From Dawidia cretensis (lineage in GTDB: Bacteria; Bacteroidota; Bacteroidia; Cytophagales; Cyclobacteriaceae): DNA of 64,000 nucleotides. Below, piece by piece: positions 32,547 through 42,314 of the stretch. The number at the start of each line of letters is the position of its first letter. The stretch's first letter is position 1. Below the pieces are notes generated by a model. It did not search any database. It had not been told where the DNA came from and worked only from the letters and a program-made list of their open reading frames with translations. Where the stretch lies: contig NZ_JAHESE010000031.1 of the NCBI RefSeq assembly GCF_018598175.1, positions 29,934 through 93,933 of the forward strand, read 5' to 3'. The position numbers and the translations under genes are program-made.

Positions 32547-33944
32547 ATGAAATACAAACTTACTACGTACGCAAAGAAATTACTGGCCGACACGCTCACG
32601 CCTGTAAACATTTACCTCAAGCTGCGCGATGTGTTCGCCGGCAGCATTCTGCTCGAAAGCTCCGACTACCATGGGCATGAGAACAGTCTGTCGTTCATCT
32701 GCTGCGACCCCATCGCCTCTTTCCAGGTACACCAGGGCCGCATCCTGGTGCAATACCCCGACGGCTCCGTCCAGGACCACGCCGCCACGCGCGACAATGT
32801 CATTCCGCAGCTGGAAGAGTTCCGGCACGCGTTCGACGTGGATCAGTCCGTCACCACCAAATATCCCAACGCAGGCCTCTTTGGTTACATGGCGTACGAT
32901 GCAGTACGGTTCTACGAGGACATCCACGTCGGGAGCGACGAAGCGCGTACCATTCCGGATATCCTGTATAAGTTCTACCGGTATATCATCGTGGTCGACC
33001 ACTTCTCCAACGAGCTGAGCCTCTTCGAGCATGGTTACCAGCAAGCTGCGTCCTCGCTCGATCGCATCGAGCAGATCATCTTCAGCAATCGTTTTTCTAC
33101 GTATAAGTTCTCGCTCATGAATGGCGAGGAATCAAACTTTACCGATGAGGAGTTTCTGAAAGTAATCGAAAAAGGTAAAGAGCATTGCTACCGCGGCGAC
33201 GTATTTCAGATCGTGCTGTCGCGCCGGTTCCAGTGTGGGTTTAAAGGCGATGAGTTTAATGTATACCGCGCGTTGCGTTCCATCAACCCGTCGCCGTACC
33301 TGTTCTACTTCGACTATGGCAACTTTAAGCTGATCGGCTCCTCGCCGGAAGCACAGTTGCAGGTGAAAGCGGGCAAAGCCCATATATACCCCATTGCCGG
33401 CACCTTCCGCCGCTCGGGCAACGACCAGGAAGATGCTGCTATTGCCGCACGCCTGGCGGCCGATGAAAAAGAAAATGCCGAGCACGTCATGCTCGTGGAC
33501 CTCGCCCGCAACGACATGAGCCGCAACGCCTCGCAGGTAACGGTGGAGGTCTTCAAAGAAATTCAATACTACTCACATGTCATTCACCTGGTGTCGAAGG
33601 TCACCGGCACGCTGGCGCCGGAAGCATCGATCATTCGCATCGCGGCCGATACGTTTCCGGCGGGTACGCTGTCGGGTGCGCCGAAGCACATGGCCATGTC
33701 GTTGATCAATCAATATGAGCATGGCAACCGCGGCTACTACGGTGGCGCGATCGGTTTTATGGGCTTCGACGGATCGTTTAACCATGCCATCATGATCCGC
33801 ACGTTCCTGAGCCAGGACAACAACCTGATCTACCAGGCCGGTGCGGGGGTGGTGTCGAAGTCGCTGGCGGAAAGCGAGCTGCAAGAAGTAAACAATAAAC
33901 TCACGGCCCTGCGCAAAGCTGTGCTGCTGGCGGAGAAGATCTGA
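32547..33944 (+). CDS. trpE: Anthranilate synthase component I
   Basis: A 465-residue chorismate-using enzyme that makes anthranilate with TrpG. The N-terminal regulatory half contains LLESSDYHGHENSLSFICCDP, which holds the LLES motif used for tryptophan feedback. The C-terminal chorismate-binding half has GDVFQIVLSRRF, PSPYLFYFDYGNFKLIGSSPE, IAGTFRRSGN, DLARNDMSR, HLVSKVTG, AADTFPAGTLSGAPK and the final GAGVVSKS. It is the first structural gene after the attenuator. Confidence 0.97.
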   Translation: MKYKLTTYAKKLLADTLTPVNIYLKLRDVFAGSILLESSDYHGHENSLSFICCDPIASFQVHQGRILVQYPDGSVQDHAATRDNVIPQLEEFRHAFDVDQSVTTKYPNAGLFGYMAYDAVRFYEDIHVGSDEARTIPDILYKFYRYIIVVDHFSNELSLFEHGYQQAASSLDRIEQIIFSNRFSTYKFSLMNGEESNFTDEEFLKVIEKGKEHCYRGDVFQIVLSRRFQCGFKGDEFNVYRALRSINPSPYLFYFDYGNFKLIGSSPEAQLQVKAGKAHIYPIAGTFRRSGNDQEDAAIAARLAADEKENAEHVMLVDLARNDMSRNASQVTVEVFKEIQYYSHVIHLVSKVTGTLAPEASIIRIAADTFPAGTLSGAPKHMAMSLINQYEHGNRGYYGGAIGFMGFDGSFNHAIMIRTFLSQDNNLIYQAGAGVVSKSLAESELQEVNNKLTALRKAVLLAEKI

Positions 33945-33979
33945 TATACCACGCTAAGAAATTATAAGCAATTACAGAG

Positions 33980-34546
33980 ATGAAATTACTGGTAATAGAT
34001 AACTACGACTCGTTCACGTACAACCTTGTACACATCATCCGCGAGCTGAAGTACGCGGTCGATATCGTGCGCAACGACAAGATTTCGGTGGAAGCGGTCA
34101 AGCAATACGACAAGATCTTATTGTCGCCAGGTCCGGGCATACCCGATGAAGCCGGCATCATGAAAGCCGTCGTGCGCGAATACGGTCCTTCGAAAAGTAT
34201 TCTCGGCGTGTGCCTGGGTCACCAGGGCATTGGCGAAGTATATGGCGCAACGCTGTATAACATTCCGCGCGTGCTGCACGGTGTTACGTCGCAGGTGGAA
34301 ATAAAAGATACCGACGAGTATATGTTCCAGGGTGTATCGCCGGTCTTTCAAGCCACGCATTATCACTCGTGGGCGGTGATGCCGCAAAGTTTTACACCCG
34401 AGCTGAAAATCACCGCGACGAACAACGAAGGACTGGTCATGGCCCTGCGCCACACCCGGTACGATGTACGCGGTGTACAATTCCACCCGGAGTCGATCAT
34501 GACGCCGGAAGGACCGAAGATGATCGAAAACTGGTTGAAACATTAA
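33980..34546 (+). CDS. trpG: Anthranilate synthase component II (glutamine amidotransferase)
   Basis: A 188-residue class I glutaminase feeding ammonia to TrpE. LLVIDNYDSFTYNLVH begins the protein; the nucleophile Cys78 is in GVCLGHQGIGE; the His-Glu of the triad is in VQFHPESIMTPEG near the C-terminus. It is a stand-alone subunit, not fused to trpD or trpE. It lies 35 bases after trpE. Confidence 0.96.
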   Translation: MKLLVIDNYDSFTYNLVHIIRELKYAVDIVRNDKISVEAVKQYDKILLSPGPGIPDEAGIMKAVVREYGPSKSILGVCLGHQGIGEVYGATLYNIPRVLHGVTSQVEIKDTDEYMFQGVSPVFQATHYHSWAVMPQSFTPELKITATNNEGLVMALRHTRYDVRGVQFHPESIMTPEGPKMIENWLKH

Positions 34547-34558
34547 TCCCGATTCGCG

Positions 34559-35545
34559 ATGAAACAAGTTCTTACTGATTTGATCGAGCACCGTTCGCTC
34601 TCCCGGGAAACCGCCCACCAGGTACTGGTCGACCTGACCTCGGGTAACGTGAACCTCAGCCAGATCGCCGCCTTTATGACCGTGTATATGATGCGCAGCA
34701 TCACCGTGGACGAGCTGCAAGGTTTTCGCGATGCCATGCTGGAGCTTTGCCTGCCGGTCAAGTTTGACCAGCCCGTGATCGATGTCTGTGGCACGGGCGG
34801 CGATAGCAAAAACACCTTTAACATCTCGACGCTCTCCTCGTTCGTGGTTGCTGCCGCGGGACAACCCGTCGCGAAGCACGGCAACTATGGAGTGTCGTCG
34901 GTGAGTGGTTCCTCGAACCTGCTGGAATACTTCGGCTACAAGTTTACCAACGACATCGACTCGCTCAAGCAAAGCCTGGACCGCGCCAACATCTGCTTCA
35001 TGCATGCGCCGCTGTTCCACCCCGCCATGAAAAACGTGGCGCCTATCCGCAAGGAGCTTGGGGTAAAGACGTTCTTTAACATGCTGGGCCCGATGGTGAA
35101 CCCGGCCTTTCCGCAACGTCAGCTGGTGGGTGTGTTTAGCCTGGAGCTGGCCCGGCAGTATGGTTATCTATACCAGAACACCGACAAGCAGTTTGTCATT
35201 CTACACTCGCTGGATGGATATGATGAGATCTCGCTCACCGGTGACTTCAAATACTTTTCGAATCGTGGCGAGCGCATGGCCGCCCCGGCTGACCTTGGAC
35301 TGCCGCGCCTGACGGTTGCTGACCTGAAAGGTGGCGATACCGTGGAAGAAGCGGCGAAGGTGTTCATGCGTGTACTGGAAGGCAAAGGCACCGCCGCGCA
35401 AAATGCCGTCGTCACGGCCAATGCAGGCATGGCACTCTATGCCGCGAACCAGGCAGCGGGTCTGCCCGCGGCACTCGAACGTGCATCCGAAGCGCTGAAG
35501 TCCGGCAAGGCCCTGGCCTCTTTTAAAAAATTAGTAAACCCGTAA
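34559..35545 (+). CDS. trpD: Anthranilate phosphoribosyltransferase
   Basis: A 328-residue enzyme joining anthranilate and PRPP. The PRPP-binding motif VCGTGGDSKNTFNIST is near residues 77-92; KHGNYGVSS and the FNMLGPMVNPA segment follow. Length is normal for the monofunctional form. It starts 12 bases after trpG. Confidence 0.97.
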   Translation: MKQVLTDLIEHRSLSRETAHQVLVDLTSGNVNLSQIAAFMTVYMMRSITVDELQGFRDAMLELCLPVKFDQPVIDVCGTGGDSKNTFNISTLSSFVVAAAGQPVAKHGNYGVSSVSGSSNLLEYFGYKFTNDIDSLKQSLDRANICFMHAPLFHPAMKNVAPIRKELGVKTFFNMLGPMVNPAFPQRQLVGVFSLELARQYGYLYQNTDKQFVILHSLDGYDEISLTGDFKYFSNRGERMAAPADLGLPRLTVADLKGGDTVEEAAKVFMRVLEGKGTAAQNAVVTANAGMALYAANQAAGLPAALERASEALKSGKALASFKKLVNP

Positions 35546-35557
35546 CCGCTGCCCTGT

Positions 35558-36364
35558 ATGAGCACTACGCCTAATATTCTGGATAAAATCATCGCCCAAA
35601 AGCGGCTTGAAGTAGGAGAACGCAAGGAGCTCTACCCTGTGCGGTTGCTGGAGAAGAGCTTGTACTTCGAGTCCACGCCGGTGTCGATGCGCAAGTATAT
35701 TCAGCGTCCCGACTTGTCGGGTATCATTGCCGAGTTCAAGCGCAAGTCGCCGTCGAAGGGGATTATCAATGCACACGCGCCGGTGGAGCGCACGACGATT
35801 GGTTACATGCAGGCGGGCGCCTCGGCGCTGTCGGTGCTAACCGACAAACCATTCTTTGGCGGCAGCAACGAAGACCTGACGCTGGCCCGCCGGTTTAACT
35901 TCTGTCCCATCATTCGCAAAGACTTCACGATCGACGAGTACCAGGTGCTCGAAGCCAAGTCGATCGGTGCCGATGCTATACTGCTCATCGCAGCCGTATT
36001 GACACCGGCTGAATCGAAAACACTGGCAACACTAGCCCACTCGTTGGGCATGGAGGTATTGCTGGAAGTACACGACGAAGCCGAGCTGCAAGCAAACCTC
36101 GAAGTAGGCGCGGACATGATCGGCGTCAACAACCGCAACCTCAAAACGTTTGAGGTAAGCATTGAAATCTCGAAACGCCTGGCGCCGCTTATTCCCGCGT
36201 CGGTCGTCAAGGTGTCGGAAAGTGGCATCTCTTCACCCGAGACGATCCGGATACTGCGTGAAGTCGGCTACGAAGGATTCTTGATGGGCGAGAACTTTAT
36301 GAAACACAGCCGTCCGGAGAAAGCGGCGCTGGAATTCATTGAACAATTAACCGCCAGGGTGTAA
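35558..36364 (+). CDS. trpC: Indole-3-glycerol-phosphate synthase
   Basis: A 268-residue TIM barrel. Catalytic Lys and Glu residues lie in GIIAEFKRKSPSKG (about 50-63), FFGGSNEDLTLAR, IIRKDFTIDEYQV, VLLEVHDEAEL, IGVNNRNLKTFEV and VSESGISSPETI, all in family order. It is the monofunctional form, separate from trpF; the gap to trpF is 1 base. Confidence 0.97.
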   Translation: MSTTPNILDKIIAQKRLEVGERKELYPVRLLEKSLYFESTPVSMRKYIQRPDLSGIIAEFKRKSPSKGIINAHAPVERTTIGYMQAGASALSVLTDKPFFGGSNEDLTLARRFNFCPIIRKDFTIDEYQVLEAKSIGADAILLIAAVLTPAESKTLATLAHSLGMEVLLEVHDEAELQANLEVGADMIGVNNRNLKTFEVSIEISKRLAPLIPASVVKVSESGISSPETIRILREVGYEGFLMGENFMKHSRPEKAALEFIEQLTARV

Positions 36365-36365
36365 C

Positions 36366-36989
36366 ATGAGCCTACAACTCAAAGTATGTGGCATGCGTGA
36401 TGCCGATAATATCCTTCAGGTGGCGGCACTCCGTCCGGCCTATATGGGATTTATCTTTTACGGGAAGTCGCCGCGCTTTGTGGGAGAGTCGTTTGTGTTG
36501 CCGGCCGGTTTTCCGGCGGAGATTAAAAAGGTAGGGGTATTTGTCAATGCTTCGGCCGAGACGATGCTGGCCACCGCCGCCCGCGTGGGACTGGATGCGT
36601 TGCAACTGCATGGCCATGAGTCGGTGGAAGTATGCCGGCAGGTAAAGGCTGCCGGACTGGAAGTGATCAAAGTATTTTCCGTCGACGACGATTTTGATTT
36701 CGCCAGTACTGAACCTTACAGGGAGGTGGCCGACTATTTTCTCTTCGATACGAAGGGGAAACTATACGGCGGCAACGCGCAGACCTTTGACTGGTCCGTG
36801 CTGCGCCGCTACGATCAACAGGTTCCGTTCTTCCTCAGTGGCGGCCTTACACCGGCGAATGTCGCCGGGGCGGTGGCGCTGGACGGTGTGAACCTGTACG
36901 CACTGGATGTAAACAGCGGGGTGGAAACAGCACCCGGCAAAAAAGATCTCGGATTACTACAAGAACTGAAAAACAACAGCAGACTATGA
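36366..36989 (+). CDS. trpF: Phosphoribosylanthranilate isomerase
   Basis: A 207-residue TIM barrel. The catalytic Cys is in [12 protein letters not shown] at the N-terminus; [24 protein letters not shown], the catalytic Asp in [13 protein letters not shown] and the phosphate-binding [11 protein letters not shown] are present. It ends in a 4-base ATGA overlap with trpB. Confidence 0.96.
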   Translation: MSLQLKVCGMRDADNILQVAALRPAYMGFIFYGKSPRFVGESFVLPAGFPAEIKKVGVFVNASAETMLATAARVGLDALQLHGHESVEVCRQVKAAGLEVIKVFSVDDDFDFASTEPYREVADYFLFDTKGKLYGGNAQTFDWSVLRRYDQQVPFFLSGGLTPANVAGAVALDGVNLYALDVNSGVETAPGKKDLGLLQELKNNSRL

Positions 36990-38167
36990 ACTATTCAGTA
37001 GACGATCGTGGCTACTATGGCCAGTTTGGCGGAGCCTATATTCCGGAGATGCTCTATCCCAACGTGGAAGAGCTTCGCAGCCGGTACCTGGACATTCTGC
37101 AGCAGGAAGACTTCCGCCGCGAGTTCGACGACTTGCTGCGCCACTATGTGGGTCGGCCCACGCCGCTCTATTTCGCGAAGCGGTTGTCGCAAGCCTGTAA
37201 TGCGCAGGTGTTCCTGAAACGCGAAGATCTGTGCCACACGGGTGCGCACAAGGTAAATAATACCATCGGCCAGATCCTGGTCGCCAAGCGCCTCGGTAAA
37301 CAAAAGATCATTGCCGAGACCGGCGCCGGACAGCACGGCGTCGCCACGGCTACGGTATGCGCGCTCATGGGCATGGAGTGTATAGTATACATGGGTCAGG
37401 TCGACATGGAGCGGCAACGCCCGAATGTCGAGCGCATGCGTATCCTGGGCGCCACCGTGGTACCCGCCGTCAGCGGCAGCATGACGTTGAAAGATGCCAC
37501 GAACGAAGCCATGCGTCACTGGATCAACAATCCTACCGATACACACTATATCATTGGCTCGGTCGTGGGCCCGCACCCGTATCCCGACATGGTCGCGCGG
37601 TTCCAATCCGTCATCAGTGAGGAGATGCGCAGCCAGCTGCAAGAAGCCATTGGTAATCCCTTTCCGGATTATGTCTTCGCGTGCGTGGGCGGCGGTTCGA
37701 ATGCCGCGGGGGCGTTCTATCACTATCTGAACGACGAGCACGTAAACCTCGTCGCCGTAGAAGCGGCCGGGCACGGCGTCAACTCGGGTGAGTCGGCCGC
37801 GACCACAGCGTTGGGCAAGCCCGGCATCTTGCATGGCAGCAAAACGTTGCTGATGCAGACGGAGGACGGACAGGTCATCGAGCCGTACTCGATCTCTGCC
37901 GGGCTGGATTATCCCGGTATCGGTCCCATGCACGCGCACTTGTTTGACGTGGGGCGGGTGAAGTTTGTCAGCGCCACCGACGACGAGGCGATGGAAGCCG
38001 GCATCATGCTGGGCCGTCTGGAAGGAATCATTCCCGCCATCGAGTCGGCGCACGCGCTGGCAGCGCTCAAGCAGTTTGAGTTTGCACCCGACGATGTCGT
38101 GGTCGTGAACCTGTCGGGCCGGGGTGACAAGGATCTGGAGACCTATATCCGATGGGGGAAGTACTGA
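36986..38167 (+). CDS. trpB: Tryptophan synthase beta chain
   Basis: A 393-residue PLP enzyme joining indole and serine. The PLP-binding Lys89 is in [25 protein letters not shown] and the Glu used in catalysis follow at about 107-118; the phosphate cup [10 protein letters not shown] and the C-terminal SGRGDKD are present. This is the TrpB1 type that partners TrpA, encoded next. Confidence 0.98.
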   Translation: MNYSVDDRGYYGQFGGAYIPEMLYPNVEELRSRYLDILQQEDFRREFDDLLRHYVGRPTPLYFAKRLSQACNAQVFLKREDLCHTGAHKVNNTIGQILVAKRLGKQKIIAETGAGQHGVATATVCALMGMECIVYMGQVDMERQRPNVERMRILGATVVPAVSGSMTLKDATNEAMRHWINNPTDTHYIIGSVVGPHPYPDMVARFQSVISEEMRSQLQEAIGNPFPDYVFACVGGGSNAAGAFYHYLNDEHVNLVAVEAAGHGVNSGESAATTALGKPGILHGSKTLLMQTEDGQVIEPYSISAGLDYPGIGPMHAHLFDVGRVKFVSATDDEAMEAGIMLGRLEGIIPAIESAHALAALKQFEFAPDDVVVVNLSGRGDKDLETYIRWGKY

Positions 38168-38215
38168 CACCCACAGTATCCCCATGTTTTACCTCAATCC
38201 AACACCATCATCATC

Positions 38216-39004
38216 ATGAAAAACCGAATTACCTCCCTGTTCGCCACCACCCAAAAAGATATACTCTCTGTATTTTATACCGCGGGCTTTCCGAACCTGC
38301 AAGACACGGTAACTATTGCCGAAGCGCTTGCCGCGTCCGGCGCCGACATCATCGAGATCGGCATACCGTTTTCCGACCCGGTAGCCGACGGCCCAACCAT
38401 TCAGCAAAGCAATAAAGTAGCGCTCGACAATGGCATGAATGTGAAGCTGCTGTTAGAGCAGGTAGCGACCATTCGCCAAAAGGTAAACATCCCCATCATT
38501 CTCATGGGCTACCTGAACCCCGTTGTGCAGTATGGCGTCGAGCGTTTTGTCGTCGACGCTGCCAAGGCGGGTGTCGACGGACTCATCCTGCCCGACATGC
38601 CGCTCTATGAGTATGAAGAACAATTCCAGGCGCTGTTTGAGAAGCATAACCTCTGCAACACCTTCCTCATTTCACCGACTACCTCCGAAGAACGCATTCG
38701 CCGGATCGACGCGGCCACACAAGGATTTATCTATGCCGTAGCGGCGTCCAGCACGACGGGGGCCAAGAGCGACTTTACCGGCGAGCAGCTGGCGTACTTA
38801 GACAAGCTGCATAAAATGAAGCAGACCAACCCATTCCTCATCGGCTTTGGCATCTCCAACCGCGATACCTTTGACCGGGCCGCCGCGCACGGCGCGGGCG
38901 CCATCATCGGCAGCGCCTTTATCAACTTGCTTCGCGCATCGACCAATCTGCCGGCAGACATTCGCCAGTTCATCGAAGGCATCAAACAACCCTCACGCGT
39001 ATGA
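38216..39004 (+). CDS. trpA: Tryptophan synthase alpha chain
   Basis: A 262-residue TIM barrel that cleaves indole-3-glycerol phosphate and channels indole to TrpB. The catalytic Glu and Asp are in IIEIGIPFSDPVADGPTIQ, with MGYLNPVVQYG, LPDMPLYEYEE, STTGAKSDFTG and the phosphate-binding GFGISNRDTF and GAIIGSAFI following. The 48-base gap after trpB has no apparent signal. Its stop overlaps the DAHP synthase start (ATGA). Confidence 0.97.
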   Translation: MKNRITSLFATTQKDILSVFYTAGFPNLQDTVTIAEALAASGADIIEIGIPFSDPVADGPTIQQSNKVALDNGMNVKLLLEQVATIRQKVNIPIILMGYLNPVVQYGVERFVVDAAKAGVDGLILPDMPLYEYEEQFQALFEKHNLCNTFLISPTTSEERIRRIDAATQGFIYAVAASSTTGAKSDFTGEQLAYLDKLHKMKQTNPFLIGFGISNRDTFDRAAAHGAGAIIGSAFINLLRASTNLPADIRQFIEGIKQPSRV

Positions 39005-40011
39005 TCATCCAACTGACTTCCTCCGTAACCTCGCCCGAAAAGGAAACCATCCTCCAACAGGTAAAAGACCTGGGCTATAAACACAACGAAGTAACCACCC
39101 AACGGGGTCACTACATCATTGGCATCGGCAAAGCCGAGTTCGACATTCGCCGACTGGGCCATCTAAAAGGCATCGCCGACATCCACCGTGTGTCCGACGA
39201 CTATAAGCTCGTATCGCGCAAGTGGAAGGTAGGCAAGACCCAGGTTGACCTGGGCGATGGTGTTGTCATCGGCGACGGATCGCTCTCGCTCATGGCCGGT
39301 CCGTGTTCGATCGAAACGGAAGCGCAGGTACACGCTACTATCGAGCACCTCGTAAACAACGGTGTGCGCATCATGCGCGGGGGCGTATTTAAACCGCGCA
39401 GCTCGCCGTATGCCTTCCGGGGACTGGGCATCGACGGACTCAAGATGTGGTACACGCAAGCCCGCCAGGCAGGCATCAAGATCATCAGCGAAGTAATGCA
39501 AGTGAGCCAGATAGCCGAGATGCACGACTACGTCGACGTCTTTCAGGTGGGCGCGCGCAACACGCAGAACTTCAACCTGCTCGATGAGCTGGGCAAAGTA
39601 GACAAGGCTGTCATGATCAAACGCGGCATCTCGGGCACCATCGAAGAGCTATTATACTCGGCCGAGTATGTATTTGCCGCCGGCAACGAAGAGCTCATCC
39701 TGTGCGAGCGCGGCATACGTACCTACGAGAAAGCCAGCCGCAATACCATGGACATCAACGCCATTCCCATCCTCAAAGAAAAAACACATTTGCCCGTGGT
39801 GGCAGATCCGTCACACGGCATTGGTATACGCGAGTTCGTCGCGCCGGTAGCCTTGGCCACCGTCATGGCCGGTGCCGACGGTGTGATCTACGAAACGCAC
39901 CAGGAGCCCGAAAAGGCGGCCTCGGATGGTCAGCAAACACTCGACTTCGAGGAGTCCGCCCGGTTGATCAGCCAGTTGCGCAAAGCGCATGCGCTGCTGC
40001 GCGAGTTCTAG
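39001..40011 (+). CDS. aroF: 3-deoxy-7-phosphoheptulonate (DAHP) synthase, type I-beta with N-terminal ferredoxin-like domain
   Basis: A 336-residue enzyme of the first shikimate step (PEP plus erythrose 4-phosphate). Residues ~1-75 form the ferredoxin-like domain (IIQLTSSVTSPEKETILQQV, GHYIIGIGK) that in Thermotoga-type enzymes mediates feedback by aromatic amino acids. The catalytic barrel has LMAGPCSIETEAQV, MRGGVFKPRSSPYAFRGLG, VGARNTQNFNLLDELGK, MIKRGISG, VVADPSHGIG and a C-terminal H-x-x-P-E-like EThQEPEKAAS segment. Encoding it at the end of the trp operon places precursor supply under the same attenuator. Confidence 0.95.
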   Translation: MIIQLTSSVTSPEKETILQQVKDLGYKHNEVTTQRGHYIIGIGKAEFDIRRLGHLKGIADIHRVSDDYKLVSRKWKVGKTQVDLGDGVVIGDGSLSLMAGPCSIETEAQVHATIEHLVNNGVRIMRGGVFKPRSSPYAFRGLGIDGLKMWYTQARQAGIKIISEVMQVSQIAEMHDYVDVFQVGARNTQNFNLLDELGKVDKAVMIKRGISGTIEELLYSAEYVFAAGNEELILCERGIRTYEKASRNTMDINAIPILKEKTHLPVVADPSHGIGIREFVAPVALATVMAGADGVIYETHQEPEKAASDGQQTLDFEESARLISQLRKAHALLREF

Positions 40012-40046
40012 CGGGCAGGCGAGGGTATTCATGCTGCCTCGAATTG

Positions 40047-40285
40047 TTGCGCCCTGTCAGGGCTTGGATATACCGTGTTGTTTTTGGCCCAGGCCTTCGC
40101 TGTCGCTCTAGCCTGGGCTATTGTATTGCGCCCCGTCGGGGCTGACTGAATTATAATTATTCAATAATTATACCTGAACATACTGGCCCAGGCCTTCGCT
40201 GTCGCTCCAGCCTGGGCTATTGTATTGCGCCCCGTCGGGGCTGACTGGATCATAGTCATTCCCATAATTATACGTAAATATCGTG
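40047..40285. repeat. Tandem 99-bp REP-like repeats downstream of the trp operon
   Basis: Two 63-bp cores (40086-40148 and 40185-40247) differ by one base over nearly their full length and recur with a 99-base period; the AT-rich linkers are also similar. Each core has two hairpins: CCCAGGC/GCCTGGG with a ~16-base loop, and GCCCC-GTC-GGGGC. A diverged partial unit (GCCCTGTCAGGGC) precedes at 40050-40063. The region resembles REP/BIME clusters mobilised by RAYT-type transposases and may stabilise or end the trp mRNA. Confidence 0.9.
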
Positions 40286-40372
40286 GGCAAGCCTGAAGGG
40301 GCGTAACAAATTGTTCTAGCCAATACCATGTTCCGTAAGCCTGAGAGTTGAATGCCCGAAGGCCGTTATGTG

Positions 40373-42268
40373 CTACGACCGACCCAAAAGCTTATCCAGG
40401 CTGTTCACCGCCACGAAGTGATAGTTCGGGCGCGCCTTCGCATAGATGGCCAGCGCCAGCTTTTTACCTTCTTCGCTTTTGATAAACTCGGAGTATAACG
40501 GCATCAGGAACTTACGCCGTCCGGTGTGGATCAGAAAGTCTTCAATCTTCGCATACGCCGGTGTATACTGATCGCGGATCGCGATCACGCCCCACGCGGA
40601 AAGAATCTCCGCATTGCCCGAGGCTGTAAAGTGTCCGAGCGCGTCGACGTCTTTCAACTGTGCGGGTGTAAGCGAGTCGGGCAGGTGATTGATGAAGTGC
40701 AGCCACTCGTGCGTCGTCCACGACGTCACGAGGGGTTCGATCTTTTGTCCGGCTTTCCACTGTGTCATGGCGGCATCGACGGCGTCAAAGCGTGTAGACT
40801 GGGGTTGGGCGCACGAGATCGGCAAGCCCTCGCCGAAGATCCACTCTTCGAATAAACTATCATTCAGCGTGATGTTGTATTGCTTTTGGTAGTAGTCGCG
40901 GATAAACGGAATGAATGCTTCCGTGGTCATCACCTTAAACGCGTTCTGCGTAAAATAATCTTTTACAAACTGGTCAAACTTGTCGCGGCCATTCTGCTCT
41001 TCGATGGTGCGCAAAAAGAAATATCCCTTGTTATAAGCAATGGCCGTGACGCCGTCGTCGGGGTTGCGGCTGGCCAGGTTCAGCTTCAGCTTGGTGTCGG
41101 CGGGATGTTCAGCATCCGACAACGACTTGATCTCCTCTTTTAATTCTTGCAGGCTCAGGGACGCCAGCATTTCGGCATAGTCCCGACCATAGAGCTTTTC
41201 CATGATGCGGGTCTCGAAGTATACCGTAAACCCTTCGTTGAGCCAGAAGTCGTTCCAGGTGGCATTGGTCACCAGGTTACCGGACCAGCTATGGGCCAGC
41301 TCGTGCGCAATGAGCGACGTGAGCGAGCGGTCACCCGACAGGATCGTGGGCGTGGCAAAGGTCAGGCGCGGATTCTCCATGCCACCGAACGGGAAGCTCG
41401 GGGGCAGCACCAGCACATCGTAACGTTCCCATTGATAGGGTCCGTACAGCTCTTCGGCGCCGGCTATCATTTTTTCCAGGTCGGCAAACTCCCAGGCGGC
41501 CTTGCCCACGATGGAAGACTCGGCATAGATGCCACTGCGGGGACTGATGGATTTAAACGACAGGTCGCCTACCGCCAGGGCTAACAGGTAAGAGGGGATC
41601 GGCTGTTTCATTTCAAAGGTATAGACACCCGTCTTGTTGCGCGTCTCCGGGTTGGAGGCGCTCATCAGTGCCAGCAACGCCGGTGGTACCGTTACTTCGG
41701 CGTCGTAGGTGAACCGAATGCCTGGGGAGTCCTGGCAGGGCACCCAGCTGCGCGCCAGGATGGCCTGGGACTGCGTGAAAAGGAAGGGCTGCTTCTTGCC
41801 GGCGGTTTGCTGCGCGCTGAGCCACTGCAGCGCCTCGGCGCCGGGGTTCGTACGATACTGAATCGTCACGGATTTGGTCGTCGGTTGGATGAGTACGGCC
41901 AGTGCCTGGCCCAGGATGGCGTCGGGCTCGCTCAGGCGGTATTCGGCCGTCGTGTCGGTGTCGGTTTGTATTTTTTCGATGGTCAGGCCTTTGGTGTCGA
42001 AGGTGATCAGGTCGGCGTCGGCCGAGGCCTCGATCTCCCAGGTGGCCGTGGCGCGGATCACTTGCTCATCAAAATCGACAGCGGCCTTCCAGTGCAGGTG
42101 TTTGACGCGGGCTTCTTTCGGGTCGGCGTTGGAGTGGATATCGGTAGCTTTTGCGGGTGCGGATGTCATAGGGGTTTCAGGTGCAGTTTCTTTCTTGGAT
42201 TGGCAGGCGATCGAGAGTACCCCCGCTGCCAAAAACAGGGGAAGTTTTGAGATCAGGCTAATCTTCAT
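40373..42268 (-). CDS. M1 family zinc aminopeptidase, lipoprotein (leukotriene A4 hydrolase-like)
   Basis: A 631-residue metallopeptidase. The N-terminus MKISLISKLPLFLAAGVLSIAC is a lipoprotein signal with a lipobox ending at Cys. The exopeptidase motif GGMENPRLTF precedes the zinc site HELAHSWSGN-x(8)-WLNEGFTVYFE at about residues 318-343. The C-terminal helical domain (~480-631) matches the LTA4-hydrolase C-terminal module. It likely acts on peptides in the periplasm or at the outer membrane. It is divergent from the ArsC-like gene, with 46 bases between starts. Confidence 0.93.
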   Translation of the reverse strand: MKISLISKLPLFLAAGVLSIACQSKKETAPETPMTSAPAKATDIHSNADPKEARVKHLHWKAAVDFDEQVIRATATWEIEASADADLITFDTKGLTIEKIQTDTDTTAEYRLSEPDAILGQALAVLIQPTTKSVTIQYRTNPGAEALQWLSAQQTAGKKQPFLFTQSQAILARSWVPCQDSPGIRFTYDAEVTVPPALLALMSASNPETRNKTGVYTFEMKQPIPSYLLALAVGDLSFKSISPRSGIYAESSIVGKAAWEFADLEKMIAGAEELYGPYQWERYDVLVLPPSFPFGGMENPRLTFATPTILSGDRSLTSLIAHELAHSWSGNLVTNATWNDFWLNEGFTVYFETRIMEKLYGRDYAEMLASLSLQELKEEIKSLSDAEHPADTKLKLNLASRNPDDGVTAIAYNKGYFFLRTIEEQNGRDKFDQFVKDYFTQNAFKVMTTEAFIPFIRDYYQKQYNITLNDSLFEEWIFGEGLPISCAQPQSTRFDAVDAAMTQWKAGQKIEPLVTSWTTHEWLHFINHLPDSLTPAQLKDVDALGHFTASGNAEILSAWGVIAIRDQYTPAYAKIEDFLIHTGRRKFLMPLYSEFIKSEEGKKLALAIYAKARPNYHFVAVNSLDKLLGRS

Positions 42269-42314
42269 ACCTTCGTTTTAAAGCATAAAAACTACAAACA
42301 TTTTTGCACCTGCC

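Noticed and set aside
34118-35116. 332-codon open reading on the minus strand opposite trpG and trpD
   Set aside because: Antisense to two unmistakable enzymes; Arg/His/Val-rich shadow composition, no domain or start context.
36995-38185. 396-codon open reading opposite trpB
   Set aside because: Shadow of a high-GC conserved gene; no recognisable protein features.
40086-40247. Tandem repeats near 40 kb considered as a CRISPR array
   Set aside because: Only two full units, internal hairpins and spacer-like segments that are themselves similar; no cas genes are present.
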